From Chloracidobacterium sp. (GTDB lineage: Bacteria; Acidobacteriota; Blastocatellia; Pyrinomonadales; Pyrinomonadaceae): a stretch of DNA of 64,000 nucleotides. The notes under the pieces are model-generated. The model made no database searches, was not told where the DNA came from, and saw only the letters and a list, made by a program, of their open reading frames with translations. The stretch is taken from positions 124,001-188,000 of the forward strand of contig JADJWM010000007.1 of the NCBI GenBank assembly GCA_016716365.1, given 5' to 3'. The translations under genes were made by a program, and so were the position numbers. Positions 37,114 through 46,143 of this stretch are shown piece after piece; positions within the stretch are counted from its first letter, which is position 1, and the number at the start of each line of letters is the position of its first letter.

Positions 37114-37863
37114 TCAATTCGGAACGGCTCCTTGACGAAAAGTCGGTCGGGCACCGCCTTCGGGTACGAGCCAGAGCTGCATTTCGGCATGCTTCCGGGC
37201 GCCGACATACTTGGATATTATCCGGCGAGGACTGATGCCGAGGTCTGTAAGATTCTTAACCGCGATCTTGAGGGCCGCATTGGTTCGTTTTCGACTTAGA
37301 CCGCCGCCCGATGTAAATAGCAAGTGAGCCGTGAGACCACTGTCAGCCTTCAAGACGTTCGCAAACTGTTCAAAATTCAGCCCAAAATCGCAAGGTTCTT
37401 CATGCAGTTCGCCGAATATTACTTCGCGAGACCATTTAGAGTAGGCTATACCGCTCGCGTCGAACAAGGTCGCTTCCGAAATTCGCAACGGTTCCGGTTC
37501 TTGTTTGCTTGTTTCTGCACCTTTCGGAATGATCCACAACTGGATGCGAGACTCCCCGAACGGCCTATTACTAAAGAAAACTCTTTTCGGGTCGAACTGC
37601 CGATGGGTCACATGGTTCTCTATGATCCGACGATACTTCTGGGCCCTGCCCGGAATGGAGCTATCCGGCGTGACGATGACAGAACCGACCGAGCTAGGCC
37701 GCTGAGAGATCGTCGCAAAGAAATTGTCGATTCGGGCGCGGAGGTCTTCGGAACACAATGAAGCCGGAAATTCGTCGATGAGTTCGGGCTTTGGATCAGA
37801 TTGAGCAGCGGCCGGGATCGCCGCGATCGAGATCAATATCAGAAATGTGAGGACTCCTCTCAT
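37114..37863 (-). CDS. Secreted two-repeat protein of unknown function (paralogue)
   Basis: A 249-residue protein with a signal peptide (MRGVLTFLILISIAAIPAAA). Like the 35583-36317 product it holds two related units: DEFPASLCSEDLRARIDNFF to IQLWIIPKG, and EEPCDFGLNFEQFANVLK to MQLWLVPEGG. The closing strands follow a P-x-R-I/V ... E/A-x-Q-L-W-x-x-P pattern reminiscent of the last strand of OmpA-like domains, but the peptidoglycan-binding residues are not evident. No function is known. It ends eight bases from the mutS2 stop side on the same strand, so it may be read together with mutS2. Confidence 0.65.
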   Translation of the reverse strand: MRGVLTFLILISIAAIPAAAQSDPKPELIDEFPASLCSEDLRARIDNFFATISQRPSSVGSVIVTPDSSIPGRAQKYRRIIENHVTHRQFDPKRVFFSNRPFGESRIQLWIIPKGAETSKQEPEPLRISEATLFDASGIAYSKWSREVIFGELHEEPCDFGLNFEQFANVLKADSGLTAHLLFTSGGGLSRKRTNAALKIAVKNLTDLGISPRRIISKYVGARKHAEMQLWLVPEGGARPTFRQGAVPN

Positions 37864-37871
37864 TGGAACAC

Positions 37872-40445
37872 CTAGAGCTTTAACTCAGCGATCGTAGCGC
37901 CATTTCCGCCCTGGTCGGGGGGGGCGAAGGCGAAGCGTTCGATGAGGTCGTGGTTTTTCAGGGTGTGGTGGACGAAGTTTTTCAGGGCCCCCGTGCCGAA
38001 GCCGTGGATGATGCGGATGCGGGGGAGCGAGGCGAGGTAGGCTTCGTCGATAAAGCGGTCGAGTTCGTATTCGGCCTCGGCGGTGGTGCGGCCGATGAGG
38101 TTGAGTTCGGATGGGGCGTCGGGGGCGTCGAGGGGCTTGGAGATCTCCGTTGACACCCTCCCTACAGGTCGGGTTTCCGCCTGCTGCTCGGCCAATTGCA
38201 GGTCGGCAAGCTTTTCGCGGAGGCGCATTCCGCCGACGAGGACCTCGGCGACCTCTTTGTCCATGCGCTCGACGGTGCCGACGTTGCCGAAGGAGGTGAT
38301 GACCCGGGAGCCGACGGCGATCTTTGCATCGTCGGCGGGGAGAACCACCCCGTCACCCGAAGCGGGTGCCACCCCTCCTTTGTAAGGAGGGGAGCCTAGG
38401 TGCCCACCCGCTGACGCACTTAGTGATGATGTGGTGCCGCCGACCCTGGACGTTTGACCCTGGACCTTGGACACGACGGCCCGGTTGAGCTCGGCTTTGC
38501 GCGCGGAGCGTTCTTTTTCGAGCTTGTTCTTTAGGGCCTTGTCCTCTAACCCGTCGATGAAGGCCTTTGACTGGCGTTCGAAAGAATCGACCGTCTCGGC
38601 CAGGGTCTGCTCGAATTCCTTTTGGCGGGCTTTTTCTTTCTTGCCGGCCTCGATGTCGAGCTTGGCGTATTTCATCGCCACGGCCTCGCGTTCTTCTTCA
38701 AGGGCGACGCGGAGGTCTTCAGCCTGCTTGGCCTCGGTCGAGAGCTTTCGCAGGTAGGCTTCCGCCTCCTGGGCCGAGATATCCAGATTTTCGCGGGCGT
38801 TGTCGATCACTTCGGGCAGGATGCCGAAGCGGCTGGCGATCTGGATGCCCGACGACGCACCGGCCATTCCCATCAGCAGGCGATAGGTCGGCTGCAGGGT
38901 TTTTTCGTCAAACTCGACCGAGGCGTTGATGACGTTCGGGTCGTTGGCGGCATATATTTTAAGGCCGCGGTAGTGGGTCGAGGCGATCACCTGGGCCCCG
39001 CAGGCTCGGCGAAAATGATCGACGATCGCAACGCCAAGCGCCGAGCCTTCTTCGGGATCGGTGCCCGTCCCGGCTTCGTCGAGCAGGACGAGCGACGGCG
39101 CGACACATTCGCGCATCATCTCCGCGATGTTCGACATGTGCGAACTGAAGGTCGAGAGATTGGCTGCCAGCGATTGATGATCCCCGATGTCGGCCAGCAC
39201 CGAACGATAGAAGGGAACTTTCGCCTGTTTTGCCGGCACGGGCAGGCCCGATATCGCCATCAGGCTGAGCAGGCCGGCGGTTTTGAGCACGACGGTCTTT
39301 CCGCCGGCGTTGGCTCCGGAGATGATCATCACGGAGCGGTCCTTTGTGAGGGTGAATGAGCTCGGGACTATGTCAGTACCACCTGCGGTAGCGGGTGGGG
39401 TCTGGCTGTCACCGGAAGGAGCGGTGCCGGATGCCGCCCTTGAGATCACAGGGCGCGGAGGAAAAGCCCCACCCGCTACCGCTGGTGGTACCGACCTATT
39501 GGCCCTGAGGTTTTCTTCCAGCAGCGGATGGCGGGCATCGACCAACTCCAATGTGTTGTCGGCAGAGATCTCCGGGACGACGGCTTTGAATTTTCGCGCA
39601 AACTCGACCTTGGCTTTGATGAAGTCAAGCTCGGCGACGGCGTCGACGGCCGTTTCGATGGCGGGAAGCTGCTCGCGAAGCTGTTCGGTCAGCTCGAACA
39701 ATATCCGGGCGACCTCGCGTTCCTCTTTGCCCTTCAGGTTTTGGAGTTCGTTGTTCGCCTCGATGGCGTCGAGCGGTTCGACGAAAACGGTCGCACCCGA
39801 CGACGAAAAACCGTGAGCAACGCCGCCGACCTTCCCGCGGAAATCGGCCTTTACCGGGATGACGAATCGGTCGTTGCGGACGGTAACAAGTTGGTCCTGA
39901 ATGGCATCGCCCGACGCCCGCATCACCGATTCCAGCGACTTTGTCAGGCGGGCGCGTTGGGCAGAGATCTCGCGGCGGATCCGTGCCAGTTCGGGCGAGG
40001 CCGAATCATCGATCTCGCCGCCGGGCAGAAGCTTTTTGTTGATCTTTTCGATCGCGGAAAGCAGCGTCGGCGGGATCATCTCCACTTTTGACCAAAGCGT
40101 CGGGGCGGTCTCTTTTTCGGGCTGGATCGAAGAGCGGGCGAAAAGGGCCTGGCTGCAAACGCGGGCAAGTTCGAGCAGCAGATTCGGTTCGAGGGCGGCG
40201 TTTTTGATCCTCAGGATCGCGACCGCATCGGCCGGGTCTTCGATCCCGCTGAACGACCACGTGACCTGCTTTTCTTCGTTCAGGACGATCGTTTCGCTGA
40301 TCGCGGCCAGATCGGCGTCAAGCTCGATCCGGCTTGTTTTCGGACGCAGGCCGGCGAAACGCTCGATGCCCATCGGCGTCTGCGCGTGCCGCGCCGCCAA
40401 TTCGAGCAGCCGTTCATACTCGAGTGTTTCGAGCGAATATGACAT
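37872..40445 (-). CDS. mutS2: MutS2 family protein with two in-frame repeat insertions
   Basis: About 857 residues from ATG 40445 (MSYSLETLEYERLLEL, with AAGGTGAG upstream). MutS2 proteins bind branched DNA or stalled ribosomes rather than mismatches. The ATPase core carries GANAGGKT (Walker A), ATTxSS-equivalents near STFSSHMSNIAEM, DEAGTGTDPEEG (Walker B) and STHYRGLK. A coiled coil of about 150 residues and a C-terminal Smr nuclease domain (IHGFGTGAL) follow. Two stretches do not belong to the family: about 41 residues before Walker A (VPPAVAGG ... TPPATAGG) encoded by a palindrome at 39372-39495, and about 30 residues in the linker before Smr (LGSPPYKGGVAPASGDG) encoded by a repeat at 38344-38392. 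The reading frame is kept through both. Confidence 0.93.
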   Translation of the reverse strand: MSYSLETLEYERLLELAARHAQTPMGIERFAGLRPKTSRIELDADLAAISETIVLNEEKQVTWSFSGIEDPADAVAILRIKNAALEPNLLLELARVCSQALFARSSIQPEKETAPTLWSKVEMIPPTLLSAIEKINKKLLPGGEIDDSASPELARIRREISAQRARLTKSLESVMRASGDAIQDQLVTVRNDRFVIPVKADFRGKVGGVAHGFSSSGATVFVEPLDAIEANNELQNLKGKEEREVARILFELTEQLREQLPAIETAVDAVAELDFIKAKVEFARKFKAVVPEISADNTLELVDARHPLLEENLRANRSVPPAVAGGAFPPRPVISRAASGTAPSGDSQTPPATAGGTDIVPSSFTLTKDRSVMIISGANAGGKTVVLKTAGLLSLMAISGLPVPAKQAKVPFYRSVLADIGDHQSLAANLSTFSSHMSNIAEMMRECVAPSLVLLDEAGTGTDPEEGSALGVAIVDHFRRACGAQVIASTHYRGLKIYAANDPNVINASVEFDEKTLQPTYRLLMGMAGASSGIQIASRFGILPEVIDNARENLDISAQEAEAYLRKLSTEAKQAEDLRVALEEEREAVAMKYAKLDIEAGKKEKARQKEFEQTLAETVDSFERQSKAFIDGLEDKALKNKLEKERSARKAELNRAVVSKVQGQTSRVGGTTSSLSASAGGHLGSPPYKGGVAPASGDGVVLPADDAKIAVGSRVITSFGNVGTVERMDKEVAEVLVGGMRLREKLADLQLAEQQAETRPVGRVSTEISKPLDAPDAPSELNLIGRTTAEAEYELDRFIDEAYLASLPRIRIIHGFGTGALKNFVHHTLKNHDLIERFAFAPPDQGGNGATIAELKL
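38344..38392. repeat. Palindromic repeat, family A, inside mutS2
   Basis: CCCCTCCTT and AAGGAGGGG form a hairpin, preceded by an ACCACCCCGTC...GGTGCCA stretch. The same unit occurs in the intergenic array at 56639-56688, 57172-57222 and, decayed, 58010-58069. Here it is translated on the minus strand without breaking the mutS2 frame. The following 38446-38475 bases carry GGAC/TTGGAC words like those at 2069-2135. Confidence 0.8.
39372..39495. repeat. Palindromic repeat, family B-like, inside mutS2
   Basis: Two 29-base arms (39372-39400 and 39467-39495) are reverse complements with two mismatches, beginning GTCAGTACCACC and ending GCGGGTGGGG. The GTCAGTACC...GCGGTAGCG core also occurs at 56811, 56933 and 57033. 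Both arms and the 66-base centre are open in the mutS2 frame. Confidence 0.85.
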
Positions 40446-40535
40446 CTTCTCACCTTCTTCCTTTGCGTCTTCGCGACTTTGCGGGAGAAGATCGCGTTCC
40501 CGCAAAGCCGCAAAAGTCGCAAAGCGAGAATTAGG

Positions 40536-40817
40536 CTATTCAGCCACCTCAACGCCTTTCCAAAAAGCGATGCGGCCTTCGATCTCTTTTGCGTCGGGTT
40601 TCGTTTCCGGGTAATACCAGGCGGCGTCGGGGTTGGTTTCGCCGTTCACAACGATATTGTAGTAACTAGCCGTGCCCTTCCAACCGCAGACGGTGTGGGT
40701 CTGGCTGGGCTGAAAAAACTCGTTCCTGATCGAGTCTTTCGGGAAATAGTGGTTGCCTTCGACGATGATAGTTTCATCGCTTTCGGCAAGTGTTGCTCCA
40801 TTCCAGGTTGCTTTCAT
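40536..40817 (-). CDS. DUF427 family protein
   Basis: A 93-residue protein that matches DUF427 over its length: MKATWNGATLAESDETIIVEG, the YFPKDSI strand, the TVCGWKGTASYYNI centre and NPDAAWYYPET. DUF427 proteins are small cytosolic beta-rich proteins of unknown biochemical function. It is separated from the DUF393 gene on the same strand by a palindromic repeat. Confidence 0.9.
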   Translation of the reverse strand: MKATWNGATLAESDETIIVEGNHYFPKDSIRNEFFQPSQTHTVCGWKGTASYYNIVVNGETNPDAAWYYPETKPDAKEIEGRIAFWKGVEVAE

Positions 40818-40830
40818 ACTAGTTTTTGCG

Positions 40831-40899
40831 GAGGCCCGCGCGTAAGCAAGGGCTTAACACTCAACGGTCGATTTACGCCCTTGCTCACGTGCGGGCCTC
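40831..40899. repeat. Palindromic intergenic element
   Basis: Arms 40831-40853 and 40877-40899 pair over 23 bases with two mismatches (GAGGCCCGC...AGCAAGGGC), loop of 23 bases. It fills the gap between the DUF393 and DUF427 genes. No T-run follows, so a dispersed REP-like element or mRNA-stabilising hairpin fits better than a terminator. Confidence 0.75.
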
Positions 40900-40903
40900 T
40901 GCA

Positions 40904-41299
40904 TTAGATCAGAAATCGGGCCCGTATTTCGGGCGTCGGCATCATGCACGCGTCGCGTCTGCCGAAGAGCCGGTAGCGGTATTTTGCGAAGAGCTTATAG
41001 GCACCGTCGCGTATGAAACGCGGCACGATGATCAGGCCGTGGCTCAGCGACCACGGGCCGTCCAGCTTTCTCGCGATCTTCAACGCCGCAGTCGAATGGG
41101 TGAATGCCTTTCCTTCGTCGATCAAAACAACGGAATCCGTGTCAGCCGGGTCGATGCCGTATTTTTCTATCAACTCCTCGCCGATCTCGGATTGCAGCGG
41201 GGCGAATTTAAAGTAACCCGCCTTGTCCCGCTCAATTATGAAATTGACCGAGTTGTTGCAGAAATTGCATACGCCGTCGAATAAGACCGTCGCACCCAT
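40904..41299 (-). CDS. DUF393 / DCC-family thiol-disulfide oxidoreductase
   Basis: A 131-residue protein with the defining FDGVCNFCN motif at residues 8-16 (two cysteines separated by two residues), FKFAPLQSE and the C-terminal YRYRLFGRRDACMMPTPEIRARF. The DCC family has a thioredoxin-like fold and a presumed redox role. There is no export signal. Confidence 0.88.
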   Translation of the reverse strand: MGATVLFDGVCNFCNNSVNFIIERDKAGYFKFAPLQSEIGEELIEKYGIDPADTDSVVLIDEGKAFTHSTAALKIARKLDGPWSLSHGLIIVPRFIRDGAYKLFAKYRYRLFGRRDACMMPTPEIRARFLI

Positions 41300-41361
41300 A
41301 TTAAAATTCTACCGCAATTTTCGGATAGATTTCATTTTTCGCCGGGTCTAAACTCACAAGC

Positions 41362-42393
41362 ATGGAAACGGAGATCTATTGGCGGGCGGTCAGGGACAAC
41401 GATGCGAGGTTCGACGGTGCCTTTTATCTGGGCGTGAAAACGACGGGCATTTACTGCCGGCCTTCGTGCCGGGCACGGACGCCGAAGCGGGAGAACGTTG
41501 CGTTCTTTACGACCTGGGCTGATGCAGAGCGGTCGGGCCTGCGGGCTTGCCTCAGATGCAAGCCGAAGAACGCCGCCGCCGCGGATCCGCAGGTCGAAAA
41601 GATGCTGAAGGTTTGCGAGCTGCTGGAGTCGGAAGATCTTTACTCACTGGAAGATCTGGCCGAGGAGGTCGGGCTCAGTCCCTACCACCTGCAGCGAAGT
41701 TTCAAGGAGATCATCGGCGTAAGCCCAAAAAAATATTCGGAGGCAAAGAGGATGGAGCGGTTCAAAGAGGAATTAAGAGAGGGCGGCGACGTGACGGCCG
41801 CGATGTATGACGCGGGTTTCGGGTCCAGCAGCCGCCTGTACGAAAAGGCGGCGGAGCGGATGGGGATGACGCCGGCAGCGTATAAAAAGGGCGGGCAGGG
41901 AGTGACGATAAATTACTCGATCACGGATTGCGAGCTCGGGCGGATACTCGTCGCACGTACCATCAAGGGGTTATGCAATGTGGCGTTTGCCGATGACGAC
42001 TCGAGCCTCGAAGAAAATCTGCGTAAGGAGTATCCCAACGCCGAGGTCGTCAAGGACGCGAAGGTTCTGAAGGGTTTCGTCGACGAGATACTGAAGCATT
42101 TGTCTGGCGAAAAGAAACGGCTCGACCTTCCGATCGACATTCAGGCGACGGCGTTCCAAATGAAAGTCTGGGACTTGTTAAGGAAGATCCCGTACGGCGA
42201 AACGGTCACCTACAGCCAGATCGCCGAACAGCTCGGCGACAAGAACAAAGTGCGGGCGGTCGCCCAGGCATGCGCCAATAACCGGGTCGCGGTCGTGATC
42301 CCTTGCCATCGCGTGGTCGGCAAGGACGGGAAGCTGACCGGTTATCGATGGGGTGTCGAAAGAAAGAAGAAGCTGCTCGCAAATGAAAGCTGA
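41362..42393 (+). CDS. ada: Ada: methyl-DNA-responsive regulator and O6-alkylguanine-DNA alkyltransferase
   Basis: A 343-residue bifunctional protein. The N-terminal zinc domain has C32, C36, C63 and C66 (GIYCRPSCRART; CLRCKP), the site that takes methyl groups from phosphotriesters and switches the protein to an activator. An AraC-type DNA-binding domain follows (LEDLAEEVGLSPYHLQRSFKEIIGVSP-like, about 83-175). The C-terminal alkyltransferase domain has the acceptor C315 in IPCHRVVGKDG. Stop at 42391; a poly-G tract starts 45 bases later. Confidence 0.96.
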   Translation: METEIYWRAVRDNDARFDGAFYLGVKTTGIYCRPSCRARTPKRENVAFFTTWADAERSGLRACLRCKPKNAAAADPQVEKMLKVCELLESEDLYSLEDLAEEVGLSPYHLQRSFKEIIGVSPKKYSEAKRMERFKEELREGGDVTAAMYDAGFGSSSRLYEKAAERMGMTPAAYKKGGQGVTINYSITDCELGRILVARTIKGLCNVAFADDDSSLEENLRKEYPNAEVVKDAKVLKGFVDEILKHLSGEKKRLDLPIDIQATAFQMKVWDLLRKIPYGETVTYSQIAEQLGDKNKVRAVAQACANNRVAVVIPCHRVVGKDGKLTGYRWGVERKKKLLANES

Positions 42394-42409
42394 GAACGGA
42401 GAAAAGAAT

Positions 42410-42861
<452 letters not shown>

Positions 42862-42914
42862 TCGGATCGCCGCGGCCCGGCCAGCGTGTTTCGGCACCAA
42901 CGTAAGTTTTTGTA

Positions 42915-42962
42915 AAGGTTTCAGATTGTAGCGTGCTTCGCTTTGCAATCTGAAACTTTTTT
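42915..42962 (+). terminator. Intrinsic terminator
   Basis: GTTTCAGATTG (42918-42928) pairs perfectly with CAATCTGAAAC (42946-42956), followed by six T. It closes the unit ada to the gene ending at 42861. Confidence 0.85.
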
Positions 42963-43026
42963 ACTATTCTCTTGCGTATCACGTTTTTGTCACAGTAAAC
43001 AATTTAGCAATCCGATCATTTTCGTT

Positions 43027-44730
43027 ATGAAATTAAGGATATTTCTGTTCGCTTTGGCCGCGATCGGCGCTGTTTTCGCCGGTGAGAGTGCGGCACAATC
43101 GTACGCGATAACCAATGCAAAGATCGTGACCGTTTCGGGTGCGACCATCGACCGCGGGACCATTGTCGTCCGCGACGGGCTGATCCAGGCCGTCGGGGCC
43201 AATCTCCAGCCTCCGGCCGATGCGAGGGTCTTCGACGCAACGGGCCTTACGGTTTATCCGGGGCTGATCGACACTCTGACGAACCTCGGAACGCCTGCCC
43301 CGCAAACAGGCGGCCAGGGCGGAGGAGGCGGCGGCGGAGGAGGAGGCTTCCTCGCCCAGATCGCTGCCCAGCAACAGCAGCAGCAATTGCAGCAGCAGTC
43401 GATAACCAGTTACCCAGTCGGACTCCGGCCCGAGCGCGACGTGCTGGAAGAGGTTCGCGCTACCGAATCGACATTTGAGACCGCCCGTAATGCAGGTTTC
43501 ACGACGGTCGTTACCACCGGGCGAGGAGGGATCTTCAACGGCCAGTCGGTGATCATCAATCTGGCGGGTGATAGCGTTTCGTCGATGGTGGTAAAGGCTC
43601 CGTTCGCTCAGCATTTTACGTTCACGACGATCGGCGGGGGCGTTTATCCTGCATCCCTGCTCGGCACCTTTTCTGCCCTGCGGCAGATGCTGCTCGATGC
43701 CCAGCGGCTGCAGGAAATGCAGAAAGCGTACGCGGCCGACCCCAAGGGAATGCCGAGGCCGCCCGTTGACAGGTCGCTAGAGGCACTTATCCCTGTCGTC
43801 AACCGCCAGGTCCCGATCGTGTTCAATGCGAACAGCGAGAACGAGATCGTCCGGGTGCTCGACCTCATCAAGGAGATGAACATCCGCGGAATTATCGCCG
43901 GCGGCACCGAGGCTTGGAAGGTCGCGGGCCGTCTCAAGGAGCAGAATGTTCCGGTGCTGCTCTCGCTGAATTTTCCAAAGCGCACCGCGGCAGCTTCGCC
44001 GGATGCAGACCCTGAGTCGCTGGAAGTTCTTAGGCTCAGGGCCGAAACACCGAAGGGAGCCGGCAGGCTGGCTCAGGCAGGCGTCAAGTTCGGCTTCCAG
44101 TCGGGCGGAATGACCACTCTTGCGGACTTCTTTGCAAACGCCGCAAAGACGACCGAAAACGGCCTGAGCCGCGATGCGGCCATTCGTGCGATGACGCTCG
44201 GGGCCGCCGAAGTGCTCGGCATCGACAACCGCACCGGTTCGATCGAGCCCGGCAAGATCGCCAACCTGACGCTGGTCAAGGGCGACCTGTTTGCAAGGGA
44301 CAAATTCGTGCCGCAGGTGGTGATCGACGGCAAGGTCTTTGAGATCCGCGAACCGGTTCGCCCGGCCGGCGGCCGCGGAAATCAGGGAGGAGCTCCCGGT
44401 GCGGGTGCACCGCCCGCGGGAAATGTGCCGAATGTCGCCGGTTCGTACGCGATCACGATCGATATTCCCGGGCAGCCGACGCCGGCGACGCTGACCTTCA
44501 TTCAACAGGGAAATACATTTACCGGACAGTTGGTGTCGGCAAGTTTCGGCACCAGCCAGATCCGCGACGGAAGGGTCTCGGCTGACGGATTCAGCTTTTC
44601 GACGGTCGTCGAATTCGGGGGCCAGACCATACAGGTTAACGCCTCCGGCCGCGTAACGGGCAGTGCTATCAACGGAACAATGGATTCTACAGCCGGAACC
44701 GCCGGATTCTCGGGTACCAAGAACCCGTAA
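43027..44730 (+). CDS. Secreted amidohydrolase-like protein without the metal-binding HxH
   Basis: About 567 residues with a signal peptide (MKLRIFLFALAAIGAVFAGE). The N-terminal and C-terminal beta parts of an amidohydrolase are clear (ITNAKIVTVSGATIDRGTIVV; AAEVLGIDNRTGSIEPGKIANLTLV). The place of the metal-binding HxH reads YPGLIDTLTNLG, so both histidines are missing. A glycine run of ten with a following Gln-rich stretch lies at about 98-122, and a beta-rich tail of about 90 residues (YAITIDIPGQ to FSGTKNP) is added at the end. It is the first of three tandem family members. It is probably non-catalytic, or has a changed metal site. Confidence 0.8.
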   Translation: MKLRIFLFALAAIGAVFAGESAAQSYAITNAKIVTVSGATIDRGTIVVRDGLIQAVGANLQPPADARVFDATGLTVYPGLIDTLTNLGTPAPQTGGQGGGGGGGGGGFLAQIAAQQQQQQLQQQSITSYPVGLRPERDVLEEVRATESTFETARNAGFTTVVTTGRGGIFNGQSVIINLAGDSVSSMVVKAPFAQHFTFTTIGGGVYPASLLGTFSALRQMLLDAQRLQEMQKAYAADPKGMPRPPVDRSLEALIPVVNRQVPIVFNANSENEIVRVLDLIKEMNIRGIIAGGTEAWKVAGRLKEQNVPVLLSLNFPKRTAAASPDADPESLEVLRLRAETPKGAGRLAQAGVKFGFQSGGMTTLADFFANAAKTTENGLSRDAAIRAMTLGAAEVLGIDNRTGSIEPGKIANLTLVKGDLFARDKFVPQVVIDGKVFEIREPVRPAGGRGNQGGAPGAGAPPAGNVPNVAGSYAITIDIPGQPTPATLTFIQQGNTFTGQLVSASFGTSQIRDGRVSADGFSFSTVVEFGGQTIQVNASGRVTGSAINGTMDSTAGTAGFSGTKNP

Positions 44731-44742
44731 GGTTAAGAGGTT

Positions 44743-46143
44743 ATGAAAAAGATCACTGCATATTTGGTTCTTTTACTTCTTGGTTTGGGGAGTCTGCCGT
44801 TGTCCGCCATCGGACAGTCGCAGAACAGCGTCCTGATCAAGGGCGGAACGGTAATGACCGCCGCTCGCGGGACCCTCGAAAACACTGACATCCTGGTCCA
44901 GAACGGCAAGATCGCCCGGATCGGCAAGGGACTTTCGGCCCCGGCGGGCGTGCGTACGATCGACGCGACGGGCAAATATGTCACGCCCGGTATCATCGAT
45001 GCTCACTCGCACGCGATGCTGAGTTCGATCAATGAAGGTTCGTATTCGGTCACGTCGATGGTCCGGATCCGGGACATGCTGGACCCCACCGACATTACGA
45101 TCTATCGTGCGTTGGCCGGCGGCGTGACCGGTGCGAACCTGCTGCACGGATCGGCAAATTCGATCGGCGGGCAGAACTCCGTGGTCAAATTCAAGTGGGG
45201 CAAGTCGGCCGAGGAAATGGTGGTCGCCGATGCTCCGCCGGGGATCAAATTCGCTATGGGCGAGAATGTTCGCCGCACGACGCAGCAGCCGCTTCCCGGC
45301 ATGCAGCTTCGCTATCCCCGTACGCGACAGGGAACCATCGAGGTCATGCGTGACGCTTTCCTGCGGGCGCGCGATTACAAGCAGGCGTGGGATGATTTTC
45401 GTGCTAAGAAGACCCGCGTTCAGCCCCGAAAGGACCTGGAACTTGAGCCTATCGTCGAGATCCTCGAAGGAAAGCGGTTGGTCCACGCTCATGGATACCG
45501 GTCCGATGAACACCTGAATCTTTTGCGATTGGCAGAGGAATTCGGCTTCAAGATCGGAACGCTCCAGCACGCGCTCGAGGCCTATAAGATCGCGCCCGAG
45601 ATCGCGAAGCACGGAGCGGGCGTTTCGATCTTCGCCGATAGCTGGGGATACAAGCTCGAGGCCTACGACTCCATTCCGTACAACGGCTATATCCTCTGGA
45701 AGAACGGTGTCAATGTCTCGATCAACTCCGACTCCGGCGAGCGGATCAGGCGTCTGAACCTGGATGCCGCCAAGATGATGAAATATGGCGGCGTTCCCGA
45801 GGAAGATTCGCTGAAAATGATCACGCTGAACCCCGCGATCCAACTCGGGATCGGCAAGCGGACCGGCTCTATCGAGGTCGGGAAGGATGCCGATATCGTG
45901 ATCTGGAGCGGCCATCCGTTCAGCGCGTTTTCGAGGGCCGAAACAACGATGATCGAGGGCGAGACATACTTCGACCGTGCCGCAGATGCGGAAATGAGGT
46001 CGAAAATGACGGCGGAACGCGAGGCTTTGGAAAAGCTGGACGTCAATCGGGCTCCCGGATCAGGCGGAACACCCCCGCGGGTGCCCGCCGAACGCCGCGA
46101 AGAGCGCGGGCATGACGACATAGACGGAGGTAACGACCGATGA
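44743..46143 (+). CDS. Secreted amidohydrolase with intact metal site
   Basis: A 466-residue protein with a signal peptide (MKKITAYLVLLLLGLGSLPLS). The metal ligands of the family are present: HSH in TPGIIDAHSHAML, HAHGYR, the histidine of GTLQHALEAY, and the aspartate of NSDSGE. The C-terminal GTGSIEVGKDADIVIWSG strand returns to the beta-sandwich. It is likely to hydrolyse amide or ester bonds of small molecules or peptides in the periplasm; the substrate is unknown. It starts 12 bases after the previous gene and overlaps the next (ATGA), so all three are one operon. Confidence 0.88.
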   Translation: MKKITAYLVLLLLGLGSLPLSAIGQSQNSVLIKGGTVMTAARGTLENTDILVQNGKIARIGKGLSAPAGVRTIDATGKYVTPGIIDAHSHAMLSSINEGSYSVTSMVRIRDMLDPTDITIYRALAGGVTGANLLHGSANSIGGQNSVVKFKWGKSAEEMVVADAPPGIKFAMGENVRRTTQQPLPGMQLRYPRTRQGTIEVMRDAFLRARDYKQAWDDFRAKKTRVQPRKDLELEPIVEILEGKRLVHAHGYRSDEHLNLLRLAEEFGFKIGTLQHALEAYKIAPEIAKHGAGVSIFADSWGYKLEAYDSIPYNGYILWKNGVNVSINSDSGERIRRLNLDAAKMMKYGGVPEEDSLKMITLNPAIQLGIGKRTGSIEVGKDADIVIWSGHPFSAFSRAETTMIEGETYFDRAADAEMRSKMTAEREALEKLDVNRAPGSGGTPPRVPAERREERGHDDIDGGNDR

